Shown piece after piece: positions 1 to 9,539 of a stretch of 64,000 nucleotides of DNA; position 1 is the stretch's first letter; every line of letters begins with the position of its first letter. Source of the DNA: Elymus sibiricus (Eukaryota > Streptophyta > Magnoliopsida > Poales > Poaceae); the NCBI GenBank assembly GCA_039707655.1, contig CM077666.1, positions 282,213,166 to 282,277,165 on the forward strand. The letters are read 5' to 3'. The notes beneath the pieces were generated by a model. The model ran no database searches and had not been told where the DNA came from. It was given only the letters and a program-made list of their open reading frames with translations. Position numbers and translations under genes: made by a program.

Positions 1-318
1 TCCCACGGCATAATGGAGTCCCTGTAGCTTGCTATGACTCATCTACACACGCTAGAGATCGACACCTGCATTGCTGGGTTATGTATGCCTGTCCCTGTAC
101 GGATGTGCTACTTGGGTTCTATGACTAGTCATGTCAACCCGGGTTCTTTGACATTTGAATGCTAGCGAAATATTCACATTCACATTCATGAGCCAAAAGA
201 TGCAAACGGTCCCGGCCCAGGTAAGGTGGCAGCCGTGGTGATTACCGTGCGTGAGGCCGTAAAGTAATGTGAAGTGTTACATGCTAGATTCTTATGGCTT
301 AGGATCGGGGTCCCGACA
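1..318. mobile_element. Terminal LTR fragment of an unidentified LTR retrotransposon
   Basis: The RNase H frame of the neighbouring Gypsy (read on the minus strand, WVKHFDG) is open down to about base 319 and then stops resembling the family. The sequence to the left is non-coding and ends in a CA-type terminus (cggggtcccgaca, ending at 318), as an LTR edge would. I infer an LTR element inserted into the Gypsy RNase H region, with the rest of it beyond the left edge. No target duplication can be checked because the other flank is outside. Orientation is not determined. Confidence 0.42.
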
Positions 319-1727
319 CCATCGAAGTGCTTGACCCAACCATCGGGCGCCTCGTCGCCGAGGGTGAGGGACTGGTCCTCGTCCAGCCCTCGATCGGGAG
401 CGTCTGTCCACTCGACCACAAAGTCCGCCACGGCTGCTCCCTTGATGACCCTAGTTGTACTAAATTCCAACTCGAAGGCCTGCAACTCGATGTTCCACTC
501 TGCGACCATCCCCATGGCATTGGGGTTGCACAGCACCTTCTCCAAGGGATACGCAGAGACGACCTTGATGGGGTGGCCCTGAAAATAATGGCGCAGTTTC
601 CTTGAAGCGACGGGAAGCGCGAGCAGGAGCTTCTTCTGCACAGGGTAACACGAGCGCACATCCCGCGGTACGGTACTGACGTAGTACACCGGGTGCTCGA
701 CGAGGGAGAAGCCTTCCGCGCCACCCCGCTCCGCAGCGGGCTCATGAGATCCTGGTGCTTCAGGGGTCGCCGGGGCGGCCGAGGCCTCAGGAGTGTCGTC
801 TTGAGGAGGTGAGAGTTTCGGGGCATCCCGCAAGTCACCTTGCTTCGATCCCGGGGACCCACCTGCGCCTGAGGGTGTTGCGTGCGTGCCGGCACATTCC
901 TTCCTGATTGCCACGAGCGCAGCACTGGCGGAGTGCGCGGTGGCATTCAGGTATAACACCAGGGGCTCACGAAGGCGGGGCGCCACCATCATCGGTGGGC
1001 TCGTGAGGTGCCGCTTGAGGTCTTCGAATGCCGCATCTGCCTCCAGAGTCCATTTGAAGGGGCCCTTCCTCTTCATGAGCTTAAAGAATGGGAGGGGGCA
1101 CTCGCCAAGCTTGGAGATGAAACGTCCCAAGGAGGTCACGCAACCCTCCAGCTTCTGCATTTCCTTGAGGTTCTGACGTGGACTCATCTTGCTTATAGCC
1201 TTGACCTTCTCCGGATTTGCCTCGATTCCTCGGTGCAACACGAGGAAACCAAGCAGTTTACCCGACGGGACCCCAAAGACACACTTCTCGGGGTTCAGCC
1301 TCAGGTTCACCCGCCGCAGGCTGGCGAATGTCTCCTCCAGGTCCTTGATCAGGGTCTTGGCCACTCGCGACTTGACCATGATGTCATCGACATAGGCCTC
1401 CGTGTTCCTTCCAAGCTGCTGCCCCAGGGCGATGTGCATCAACCGCTGGAAGGTTGCGCCAATGTTCTGCAACCTGAAGGGCATGCAAGTGTAGCAGAAC
1501 ACACCACACGTGGTGAGGAAGGCCGTCTTCTCGACGTCCTCCACCGCTATCTTCATCTGATGGTAACCAGAGAAGGCATCCAGGAAGCATAGGAGGTCAC
1601 ACTTAGCGGTGGAGTCCATGATCTGGTCGTTGCATGGCAGCGGGAATGGGTCTTGGGGGCAAGCCTTGTTGAGGTTCGTGAAGTCGACGCACATGCGCTC
1701 CTTCCCGCACTTCTTCGGGATGACCAC
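319..1727 (-). pseudogene. Gypsy pol: reverse transcriptase and start of RNase H
   Basis: This is the C-terminal part of the split pol frame, read leftwards from 1727. It contains the RT core: MCVDFTNLNKACP, FLDAFSGYHQM with the first catalytic Asp, and YVDDIMVKS with the Asp pair. The RT/RNase H linker follows (VYYVS, SRKLRHYFQGH, VADFVVEWTD), then the RNase H start WVKHFDG, where an LTR end cuts in at about 318. There are no stops over roughly 470 codons, so the element decayed little before it was interrupted. The apparent start at 1727 is a GTG created by the nested insertion. The true frame continues from 8337 upward. An insert rich in Pro, Ala and Glu sits in the linker (about 690-890). 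Confidence 0.9.
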
Positions 1728-2350
1728 TGTCGGGGATATTACCCCGCGGTATAACCCGACCGGAAGTATGACCCGGCCGGGACTCGGCGACTCACTATTG
1801 CGCCAGCCGAGCTTGGCGACTCATTGGTGACCCGGCTGAAGGTATGACCCGGCAGGAGGTATGACCCGGCCCATCGTATGGCGGCTCATAGGTCACCTCT
1901 ATTACCGGGTCACAGGACGATCAGGCCCAAGGCCCAGCGTGTAAGCCGGCGCGAGATGGCTCACAGAGAACGCCCAAAGGAGAGGAAGGATTCCCTTACA
2001 AGAGAAACAAGACCCGGATTAGGACTCAAGAGAGACTAATCCTAATCCTACTCCTAGTAGGACTCTACATGTAAACCTACCCCTTCCACTTATATAAGGA
2101 GGGGTAGAGCACCCCTAGAGGGACAAGTTCAAATCATTAGAGATAGACAGATTAGAGACTCTCGAGATTAGAGGTAGCGATCCCGCACCCTTATAATCAA
2201 GATCATCCTCATCATCAATATACACAAAGCAGGACGTAGGCTTTTACCTCTATCGATTCCGACTAACCCCTCTCAAGCGGCCACATAGTTGTGATGGCCT
2301 CACACCCAAGTTCTCTCACGAGGACATCTTGCCGTGACAAAACCACGACA
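1728..2350 (+). repeat. 5' LTR of the non-autonomous element
   Basis: It begins TGTCGGGG and ends ccacgaca. The first 150 bases repeat the motif tatgacccggc several times. A TATA box lies at about 2091 and the 3' end carries the gcaggacgtaggcttttacc block common to many grass Gypsy LTRs. Length 623 bp against 653 bp for its partner. Confidence 0.88.
2091..2099 (+). promoter_or_regulatory. TATA box in LTR
   Basis: The sequence ttatataag lies about 260 bp before the LTR end. The same box is present in the 3' LTR at 8042-8050. Confidence 0.55.
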
Positions 2351-2370
2351 GTTGGCACCCACCGTGGGGC
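2351..2370 (+). other. Primer-binding-site region of the non-autonomous element
   Basis: Directly after the LTR the sequence reads gttggcacccaccgtgggg. This closely resembles the region after 5' LTRs of many Triticeae Gypsy elements (usually tggcgcccaccgtgggg). I do not assign the tRNA. Confidence 0.55.
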
Positions 2371-3184
2371 CACGCACAGTGGTGTTGTGTTCTTGAAGGG
2401 ATCTCTCCTAGGGATCGAGAAGCCTATGACCCGCCAGATCTGCAAGGATCTCTCCTAAGGATCTACATCAACTCTAAATTCATCAGTTGAGGATTGAAAG
2501 AAATTTAGCGACAGCATAATTCAGATCAAAATCAGGGAGATATTTTACGGTCGCTATGTGAATTTTGGATCTAGAAACAAGCGATGGCGGTGCTTAGGCA
2601 AGGCAACAAGGCTCCCAAGATCCATATGCTCCCGGACAATGAACGGAGATACGGTTCCGTTATATCTATTAGGTCAAATTGTGGGTTCAGCCAGAGATCA
2701 ACCGGTGTTGTGTTTTTCATTGGATAGATGATCCGAAGAAACCACCATACGCCGTGTCAGGACCGAGGGAAGACCACGCAGAAATTTTGAGGGAAGTAAT
2801 CTGCTAGTCACCAAGTCGTTCTGCATTAGTACTACGAATATCTAAAGGAGTGCAAGCACGAGTACCGAAGTCTAAATCTGAAGCCTATCCAGATTTGTGG
2901 TGCTGCCCACGTGAAGCCTCAAGACTATCCAAAGAAAAAGTGCTAGTTTGAGCATGTTTTCCTAAGAAATGATCAATTAATTAGTACTGATGCTCCCCTG
3001 CATAGTACTGGTACGTCCTCACGCGAGAGACAGAGGGCAATCGGGCAGTCAAATCCAGTAGAAAAAAACCCAACTGCTGGAGATATTCAGATCAGTCGTC
3101 GTCAGCAGCGAAACCAAATCGGATCAGGAAACAAAAAAGAAAAGAAGAAGAAAGAAGGCCCCGACCCAGAACCGTATGCGGACA
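2371..3184 (+). other. Leader of the non-autonomous element, no recognisable coding
   Basis: There is no frame above 60 codons with gag character. Short conserved-looking stretches (for example around 2581-2700) might be remnants of a gag leader, but I cannot identify them. The last 100 bases become purine-rich (3120-3160). Confidence 0.4.
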
Positions 3185-3530
3185 CAGATTACAACTCCAT
3201 GCACATGCCTCCGTCGTGGTGGCTCGCCTCCTGCCGGCTCCGCTCACCCGCGTCTGCACCCCCGCTAGCCGGCTCCGCCTCTACATCTGCGGCACCATCG
3301 AGCCAGCTCCGCCTCCACCTCGCTCCGCCTCGCCTCTGCCGCTTCACTACGGGCCGGCCTGCCCCGCTGTGGCATCGCACCACCTCGCCTCGCCTCGCCT
3401 TCGCCGACACGCTTCCGCTGCCATGTCCCCCGCAGCTCCGCCAACACCGTCGTCCGCCATGGCCTGGTCCCCGTGTTCTGCTCCAGTTTCCTCACGATTG
3501 AAGTACCTTGATGTGGCCGAGCAGTGCTTA
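3185..3530 (+). other. GC-rich block, probably captured plant sequence
   Basis: Base composition jumps to C-rich, with repeated gcctc/ccgc motifs, unlike the AT-richer sequence on both sides. All three forward frames stay open for 70-100 codons, which is what biased composition alone would give, so no protein is called. Its position just before the YTH fragment suggests it came in with captured genomic DNA such as a first exon or 5' region, but this is inference. Confidence 0.35.
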
Positions 3531-3730
3531 TAGGTGTTTGAGAAGTTATCACCTTGACAGCTGCGCAGTGCTTGCAGGCTGGCATGATAACCACCGTGCA
3601 CACATATCTTGACTTCTTCGCTGCAAGTATTCAGAGTTTGAGGACAAGATGGTTGTGGAAAAAACTACACGTACATGGTTCAACCGGCTTGGACTCTCTT
3701 CTATTGGTTATGTGGACTCGACCTATGGCC

Positions 3731-3877
3731 GAGGATGATATCCATAAGAGTATAAAATACAATGTGTGGGCAAGTACGACCAATGGAAATAAGAAGCTTG
3801 ATGCTGCTTATCGAGAAGCTCATGCAAAGGACTCCCTATATTCTTACTTTTTCTCGGTGAATACAAGTGGACAATTC
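3731..3877 (+). pseudogene. Captured fragment of a plant YTH-domain (ECT-type) gene
   Basis: Forty-nine codons read EDDIHKSIKYNVWAST, then NGNKKLDAAYREA, then FFSVNTSGQF. This order and spacing match the N-terminal half of the YTH domain of plant ECT proteins, which bind N6-methyladenosine in mRNA. The Trp in NVWAST corresponds to the first tryptophan of the m6A-binding cage. The part of the domain with the other two cage tryptophans is absent: the match ends at SGQF, followed by a stop. The frame upstream (3554-3730) does not look like the ECT linker, so the fragment is bounded on both sides. It lies wholly inside the non-autonomous LTR element, hence a transduced piece of host gene and not a functional gene. 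Confidence 0.72.
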
Positions 3878-4109
3878 CAATGACATGCACGTTCTACACA
3901 AAATAAAAATACCAGGTGCTATCCTTTTCATCTATTTTATTATCACATGTTAATTTCTTTGAGAATATTACTTTATCCTGCAATATTTTTACACAGGACA
4001 ATTATTCAAGTGGCATTATACCGCGGAGATGGAGCGCACGACAGCATCATTCTGTACTGGTGTTTGTCTGTGGTGTGTTGCTCAATAGACGTGCGCAAGC
4101 CGCCGTCGC

Positions 4110-4490
4110 CGCGGCCCGGTTTACATCAACATGCCGGTACCGCGCGCGCTCACCCGCCAGTATGAGCCGCCCAATGGATACGGCAAGTCGCCATATCCGG
4201 GGTATGGTTTTCACCAACAACGTCACGGCCGACTTGCCGTCTGCACCGGCTTACAACGCCGGTACCACGCGCGCTCACCCACCAGTATGAACTGCCCAAT
4301 GGATGCGGCAAGCCGCCGTATCCGCGGTATGGTTTTCACCAACAATGCCGTGGCCCGGTTTACATCAACACGCCGGTACCGCGCGCGCTCACCCGCCAGT
4401 ATGAGCCGCCCAATGGATGCGGCAAGCCGCCATATCCGCGGTATGGTTTTCACCAACAACGCCACGGCCGACTCACCGTCTGCATCGGCT
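4110..4490 (+). repeat. Tandem array of three units of about 120 bp
   Basis: Each unit holds ccggtaccgcgcgcgctcac, then cagtatgagccgcccaatgg, then ggtatggttttcaccaacaa. The units diverge by scattered substitutions. The array keeps a frame open across 4131-4871, but the apparent protein is only a translation of the repeats. Confidence 0.8.
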
Positions 4491-4744
4491 TACAATGCCG
4501 CGATCGTCTCTCGTGACCGCACCAGCTTACAACGCCGCGGTCGTCTCTCGCGACCGCACCGGCTTACAACGTCGTGGTCGTCTCTCGTGACCGCACCGGC
4601 TTACAACGCCGTGGTCGTCTCTCGCGACAGCACCGGCTTACAATGCCGCGGCCGTCTCTCGCGACCGCACCGGCTTAAAACAACGCGGCCATCTCTCACG
4701 ACCGTACTAGCTTACAACGCTGTGGCCGTCTCTCACAACCGCGC
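4486..4744 (+). repeat. Tandem array of seven 37-bp units
   Basis: The unit consensus is cggcttacaacgccgyggtc followed by gtctctcgcgaccgcac. The seven units follow one another without gaps and get more diverged towards the right end. The first half-unit overlaps the end of the 120-bp array, so the two arrays may share an origin. Confidence 0.85.
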
Positions 4745-4774
4745 CGTCTTCAAACGTGCGGCTGACTTCTACAT

Positions 4775-4934
4775 CTACATCGACATGCTGGTGCTGTGCT
4801 TGCTCGGTCAAGCAGCCCAACGAACGCTCATGAGTCGCCGCCCTGCGGTCCGGTCTACATTGACATGCTAGTGCTATGCTTGCTCGTTCAAGCCGCCCAA
4901 CGGATGCTCATGAGTCGCCGCCCTGCGATCCGGT
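4775..4934 (+). repeat. Two tandem 80-bp units
   Basis: Each unit runs from ctacattgacatgctagtgc to gccgccctgcggtccggt, with about ten differences between the copies. Confidence 0.8.
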
Positions 4935-5404
4935 CTATTTCAACAATTCTGAAGCAAGTCATGATATATTATCAGTCTTTGCCTCCGCCGGATGGTTCAA
5001 TGGATAGGCGTGCAAGTCGCCGCCATTGTGTTTTGGTTAACTTCAACAATCAGTTGGGATGAACCGCTGGCCGGATTACTGGCAAAACTCATATGGGATC
5101 ATTTATAACCCGCCATCTCAACCTTCTGCGGGTTCATGTTACGTTATCAACACCAGGGACATACAATGAGTGTCGCGGAGGTCATCAACTCGCCACAAGC
5201 TTTTGGCTTCAATAAATTTCAGTTATCAATCGTCAACCATATGCCGGCTTATGCCGTGGCCAAGTGTGAAGAATCTCAAGCCGCCTCTTCGAGTCGACTT
5301 AAGACTCGGGGGCTCCACAGACATAACTCGGCAGATACAACCGGGCTCAAATATTCTGGAACCCTGGGTCATTGCAGGGAAGATAACCTGGTCCCGAGGG
5401 CTAT
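4935..5404 (+). other. Internal spacer of the non-autonomous element
   Basis: Non-coding. One PPT-like motif (gactcgggggct) lies near 5304. Nothing else recognised. Confidence 0.4.
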
Positions 5405-5556
5405 TACCTTATTGGTGGAAGACTTAAAGTCGCTCAAGAGGACGAGCCGCCATGATGCGACCGTTCAAACATGGGTGCACTACCTTATTGGCGGAAGATT
5501 TAAAGTCGCCCAAGAGGACGAGCCGACATGTTGCGACCGTTCAAACATGGGTGCCC
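5405..5556 (+). repeat. Two tandem 76-bp units
   Basis: Both units start taccttattggyggaaga, continue with gacgagccg and end gttcaaacatgggtgc. They differ at about eight positions. Confidence 0.82.
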
Positions 5557-6269
5557 GGATTTATTGGATCATCATATGGTCACTTGGGGGCTTTCATACC
5601 CTCTTGGCCAGGCTCTATATGCCATGAATTATATATAAAGGAGTTGATCCTTAATCAGGTCACTTGGGGGCTTCCAAGCCTATGGGTTTAGCTTACATAC
5701 CCTCTTGGCTAGGCTTTATATGCCATGTTCGAGTTAAACCTGCCTGTTTCCAACTTGCTACTCCGCCATGTGACCCGCCGAACTCTTGACAGTTATTCCT
5801 GATAAGAGACCCTGAACTTTTATAAGTTATTCTCGCATGAAGACCCTAAACTTGTCAAGGTTTAAACGGCGGTTTTTGTCATGAGAGAGCCGGCTTACAG
5901 TGAGCGAGGATAAACTCGTCTTGCATACCGTAATCCCTCCGCTATGTGGCCCGTTCGTACTCTTAGCAATGTTAATCTTTTAAAGACCTTGAACTTGCTA
6001 AGGTTTAAATGATGGATTTATGTCACGTGAGGCCCGGTTTACAAGTTTTTAGGCTTTCCGCCTAGTTTCTTCGGAAACAATTTTTTTTCATAAAAAACAA
6101 CAGTTATCTTGTCCTACCGTGCCTTTAAAGCCGGCTTATAGGACGAGACATACATCATCATACATTGCATCATACATTGCATCATCATTGCATCGTCATA
6201 TCATGCATCATATATGCATGGATATCCTGGTTTATATTACAGGAACTGGTTGTCAAACCGGGTTACATA

Positions 6270-6442
6270 TTCCAATCCTTAATAGCCAACATGGCTGGAT
6301 TTTCATTATGGTTGTTATAACCAGTATTGAGTAATTGAGGTTTTCAAACCAGGATATATTATTCAAATTTTAAATAGCCAATGTGGCTGGATTTTATTAT
6401 GGTTTTCATAACCTATATTGGATGATTGAGGTTTTCAAAGCC
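6270..6442 (+). repeat. Two tandem units of about 92 bp
   Basis: Both contain aatagccaa, then tggctggatttt, then tgaggttttcaaa. They differ by substitutions and small indels. Confidence 0.75.
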
Positions 6443-7018
6443 CCTTCAGAGTAATGGCTATTATTCCCTCATCCAGAAATACCAGCTCACAGCAGGGAGC
6501 ATGGTTCAACATTGACATGCCAAGCATTCAGCAATATCATCCATATAATGGATATGATTTATTCTGCAATGGAAAGAATAGTCCCGAGTCACTGCAGGCA
6601 TACGACCCGGCACTTGGGGGCTACATTATTCAAATCAAGTATTATATCAAGTATGCAAGTCCCATGTCGCTGCAAGCATGCACCACGGCACTTGGGGGCT
6701 AATGCAAGTTGCTTTTCAACTCATCACATTATCAACGAGCCCGGTTATCTCAGGGAGATGAGCCGGCCTTCAATCAGTTTATAAAGTCTCAGCCCAGTAT
6801 TATTTTACTGAGCCAACCCTTGAGGACTACACATTGATCATCAAGTTTACATAATCAGCTCTGCAGAAGTCCCTGCTCATTATTGGATAATGACCCGGCC
6901 CTTAGGGGCTACACTGGCTGCAGTTTTATAAAGTATAAGACAATTACAAGTCCCAGGTTGCTGCAGGCAAGACGACCCGGTACTTGGGGGCTACATATGT
7001 GCAACACTTATATTGAGG

Positions 7019-7076
7019 CAAGTCTTAAAGCTATCACTACATTCCCCAAGTCTTAAAGCTATCACTACGTTCCCCT
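7019..7076 (+). repeat. Two short tandem units (about 29 bp)
   Basis: The unit caagtcttaaagctatcact is repeated directly, ahead of a PPT-like motif at 7083. Confidence 0.7.
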
Positions 7077-7095
7077 CTTAAGACTTGGGGGCTAC

Positions 7096-7671
7096 AGGTA
7101 ATATGGATATAAAATAGAAGAACACTTTCAAGATGTAAATTGTTAGCGAGACGGATCTCATTTCTTCATGGAGCAGAAGCATTGGAAGCCGGCTCAGCAT
7201 CACCCGGGTTTCTTTATTCCCAATAATTTTATCAAGTCATCTGGAGTCCGCTTGTTTTGACCCGACGCCACCAACGATCATGACCCGGCATTGTCATGAC
7301 CCGACAGATTCTATATAAACAACCTGGCTTCACAGGTTGAAGTGGTTTAACAATGGATGAAATTCTATTTCCCAATATTTTTATCAAGCCGAAGCGATGG
7401 AAACCGGCTCAACTTCATATGGTTTTCTTATCTCCAATAATTTCATCAAGCCAAAGCATTGGCGGCCGACTCAACGGCATATGGGTGTTTTATTCTCAAT
7501 ATTTTGCAAATGACATGGACCTGCAATATGATCGTGAAGATGGCTCGTTAATATGAAGAAACCCGGATCTTCAAGGAGCTACTTCATTAAGCTGGCCAGT
7601 GGAGCAAGCCGGTCCTTTAACATATTTATTATTCTTATTTCAGGAGCTTACCATGAATAAATTCAAGATAA
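7096..7671 (+). other. 3' internal spacer of the non-autonomous element
   Basis: AT-rich and non-coding. It contains two diverged copies of a block with tttcttatttcccaataattt-like sequence and atcaagcc (about 7200-7240 and 7365-7450). No gene is seen. Confidence 0.4.
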
Positions 7672-7683
7672 CATGTGGGCTAA
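7672..7683 (+). other. Polypurine-tract position before the 3' LTR
   Basis: The bases catgtgggctaa directly precede the 3' LTR. They look like a degraded form of the acttgggggcta motif that is repeated further upstream. Confidence 0.5.
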
Positions 7684-8336
7684 TGTCGGGGATATTACCC
7701 CGTGGTATAACCCGGCCGGAAGTATGACCCGAGCAGGACTCGACGACTCACCGCTCCACCAGCCGAGCTTGGCGACTCATTGGTGACCCGGCTGAAGGTA
7801 TGACCTGGCAGGAGGTATGACCCGACCCATCGTATGGCGGCTCATAGGTCACCTCTATTACTGGGTCACAGGACGATCAGGCCTAAGGCCCATCGTGTAA
7901 GCCGGCGCAAGACGACTCACAGAGAAGGCCCAAAGGAGAGGAAGGATTCCCTTACAAGAGAAACAAGACCCGGATTAGGACTCAAGAGAGACTAATCCTA
8001 ATCCTACTCCTAGTAGGAACATGTAAATCTACCCCTTCCACTTATATAAGGATGGGTAGAGCACCCCTAGAGGGACAAGTTCAGATCATTAGAGATAGAC
8101 AGATTAGAGACTCTCGAGATTAGAGGTAGCGATCCCGCACCCTTGTAATCAAGATCATCCTCATCATCAATATACACAAAGCAGGACGTAGGCTTTTACC
8201 TCTATCGAAGGTGCCAAACCTGGGTAAACTCGCGTCTCTCGATTCCAACCAACCCCTCCCAAGCCGCCACATAGTTGCGATGGCCTCACACCCAAGTTCT
8301 CTCATGAGGACATCTTGCCGTGACAAAACCACAATA
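7684..8336 (+). repeat. 3' LTR of the non-autonomous element
   Basis: It starts tgtcggggatattacccc and ends accacaata (CA mutated to TA). It is followed by accat, the partner of accac before the left LTR. It has a block near 8205-8237 (gtgccaaacctgggtaaac) that the left LTR has lost. Confidence 0.87.
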
Positions 8337-9496
8337 ACCATTGGGTTGGCCATCCACTCCGGGTATCGCACCTCTCGGATAACCCCGGCTTCCTTCAGCT
8401 TGCCGACCTCTTGGGCGATGAACGCTTGCTTCTCATGGGCCTGTCTCCTCGCCATTTGCTTCACCGGACGTGCGTTGGGGCACACCATGAGGTGGTGCTC
8501 GATCACATCCCTCGGGACCCCCACCAGGTCAGATGCTTTCCTCGCAAATGCGCACTTGTTTGCGCGGAGGAAGGCCACCAACGCCTCCTCCTACTCCGAA
8601 GGAAGGCCGGCGCCGATGGTGAAGGTGGGGCCAGGGTTCTCATCGTCTATAGGCACCTGCTTCATCTCAGCCTGGTTCTGAGAGAACAGCTGGTGCTTCT
8701 TCACTCGCGCGGCATCCCCAGTGTCCCCAGCGTCCTTCGGAGCCTGCGCGGCATTCCCAGCATTGGGGCACGCCGCAGCGGCAGCCTTGTAGGCGAGCTT
8801 GAGTGCTTGGACTGCGTCCCTGGCATCCCCAGCGATGGAGATGATGCCGTTGCTCCCAGGCATCTTGATGACGTTGTAGCCTGGGTGCGTTGCCACCATG
8901 AACTTGGCGAGGGCGGGGTAGCCGAGGATCGCGTTGTAAGGGAGGTGGATGTGGGTGACGTCGAAGTCGATCTTCTCGGTGTGGTAGTTGTAGCGGGTGC
9001 TGAAGGTGACGGGAAGACGCACCCGCCCCAGCGAGGCGACGGAGCCCCTGGCCACCCTAGAGAGGGGCCTTGAGGGTGCGAGCTGGTCGTAGGGAACCTG
9101 AAGCGTGTTTAAGGTCTCCACGGAGAGGACGTTGAGGTCAGCGCCGCCGTCAATGAGGGTCTTGGTGACAGCCACGTTGCTTATGGTCGGTGCGCACAGC
9201 ATGGGGAGCATACCGGCGGCGACCGTCGTCCTGGGGTGGTCATCAGGGCCGAAGGTGATGTCGACCTTCGGCCACGCCCGAGGCTGCGGGGCCTCGAGCC
9301 GTGGTTGAACCGTGCCCACCTGGCGGAGGAACTGCTTGACATGGCGGCTGGAAGTAGGCGCCTGCGATCCGTCGAGGATGCACGCGGCCGCGGGATTGGC
9401 CAGGCAAGCCACGGCGCTCCCGCCCGCCATGGACTGTCTGGCCTCGGAGGCAACGCCGGCCATGGAACTGATGAGTCGAGGCCTAACTGCAGCCAT
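8337..9496 (-). pseudogene. Gypsy gag remnant, aspartic protease and start of RT
   Basis: Read leftwards from an ATG at 9496, only about 75 residues precede the protease, so most of gag (matrix/capsid/zinc knuckle) is missing. The protease carries LIDGGADLNVLS with its catalytic Asp at residue 116, and a flap-side ILGYPALAKF. One in-frame TAG at 8591-8593 separates the protease from the segment that leads into RT (KASDLVGVPRDVIEHHL, then VGKLKEAGVIREVRYPEW). At 8337 the nested LTR element cuts the frame, which resumes at 1727. The DGG in place of D(T/S)G is usual for several plant Gypsy lineages. Confidence 0.85.
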
Positions 9497-9515
9497 TGAT
9501 AGAGAGGCTTCGACA

Positions 9516-9539
9516 CGCCCCCCTACCTAGCGTGCCAAA
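9516..9539 (-). other. Primer-binding region of the minus-strand Gypsy
   Basis: Read on the minus strand just after the LTR: tttggcacgctaggtagggg, a form often seen after Triticeae Gypsy 5' LTRs. The tRNA is not assigned. Confidence 0.55.

Larger units (their letters stand above)
5557..7095 (+). repeat. Region with repeated PPT-like modules
   Basis: The motif acttgggggct occurs at 5582, 5662, 6612, 6690, 6982 and 7083, with weaker forms at 5304 (gactcgggggct) and 6901 (ccttaggggct). Three of them (about 6580-6625, 6657-6702, 6950-6995) sit at the end of a longer module of about 45 bp containing a gtcccr-type start, rctgcargca and cccggcacttgggggcta. The motif resembles the polypurine tract of plant Gypsy elements that lies immediately before a 3' LTR. 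The region has no coding frame. Confidence 0.7.
1728..8336 (+). mobile_element. Non-autonomous LTR retrotransposon, complete, carrying a captured gene fragment
   Basis: Two direct LTRs (1728-2350 and 7684-8336), each starting TGTCGGGGATATTACC and ending CA or a mutated form, flank 5.3 kb. The target-site duplication is accac (1723-1727) and accat (8337-8341), one mismatch. A primer-binding-type sequence follows the left LTR and a purine-rich stretch precedes the right one. Within the internal region I find no gag, protease, RT or integrase in any frame, so it would depend on another element's proteins. It instead holds a YTH-domain gene fragment, a GC-rich block, several tandem arrays and repeated PPT-like modules. 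The LTRs differ by substitutions and by indels (a 33-base block near 8205 is absent from the left LTR). Confidence 0.85.

Noticed and set aside
3199..3603. Overlapping open frames on both strands in the GC-rich block
   Set aside because: All frames stay open because of C-rich composition. No motif or codon preference favours one.
4131..4871. A 246-codon open frame
   Set aside because: It is a translation of tandem repeats (120, 37 and 80 bp). The apparent protein repeats the DNA repeat and has no domain.
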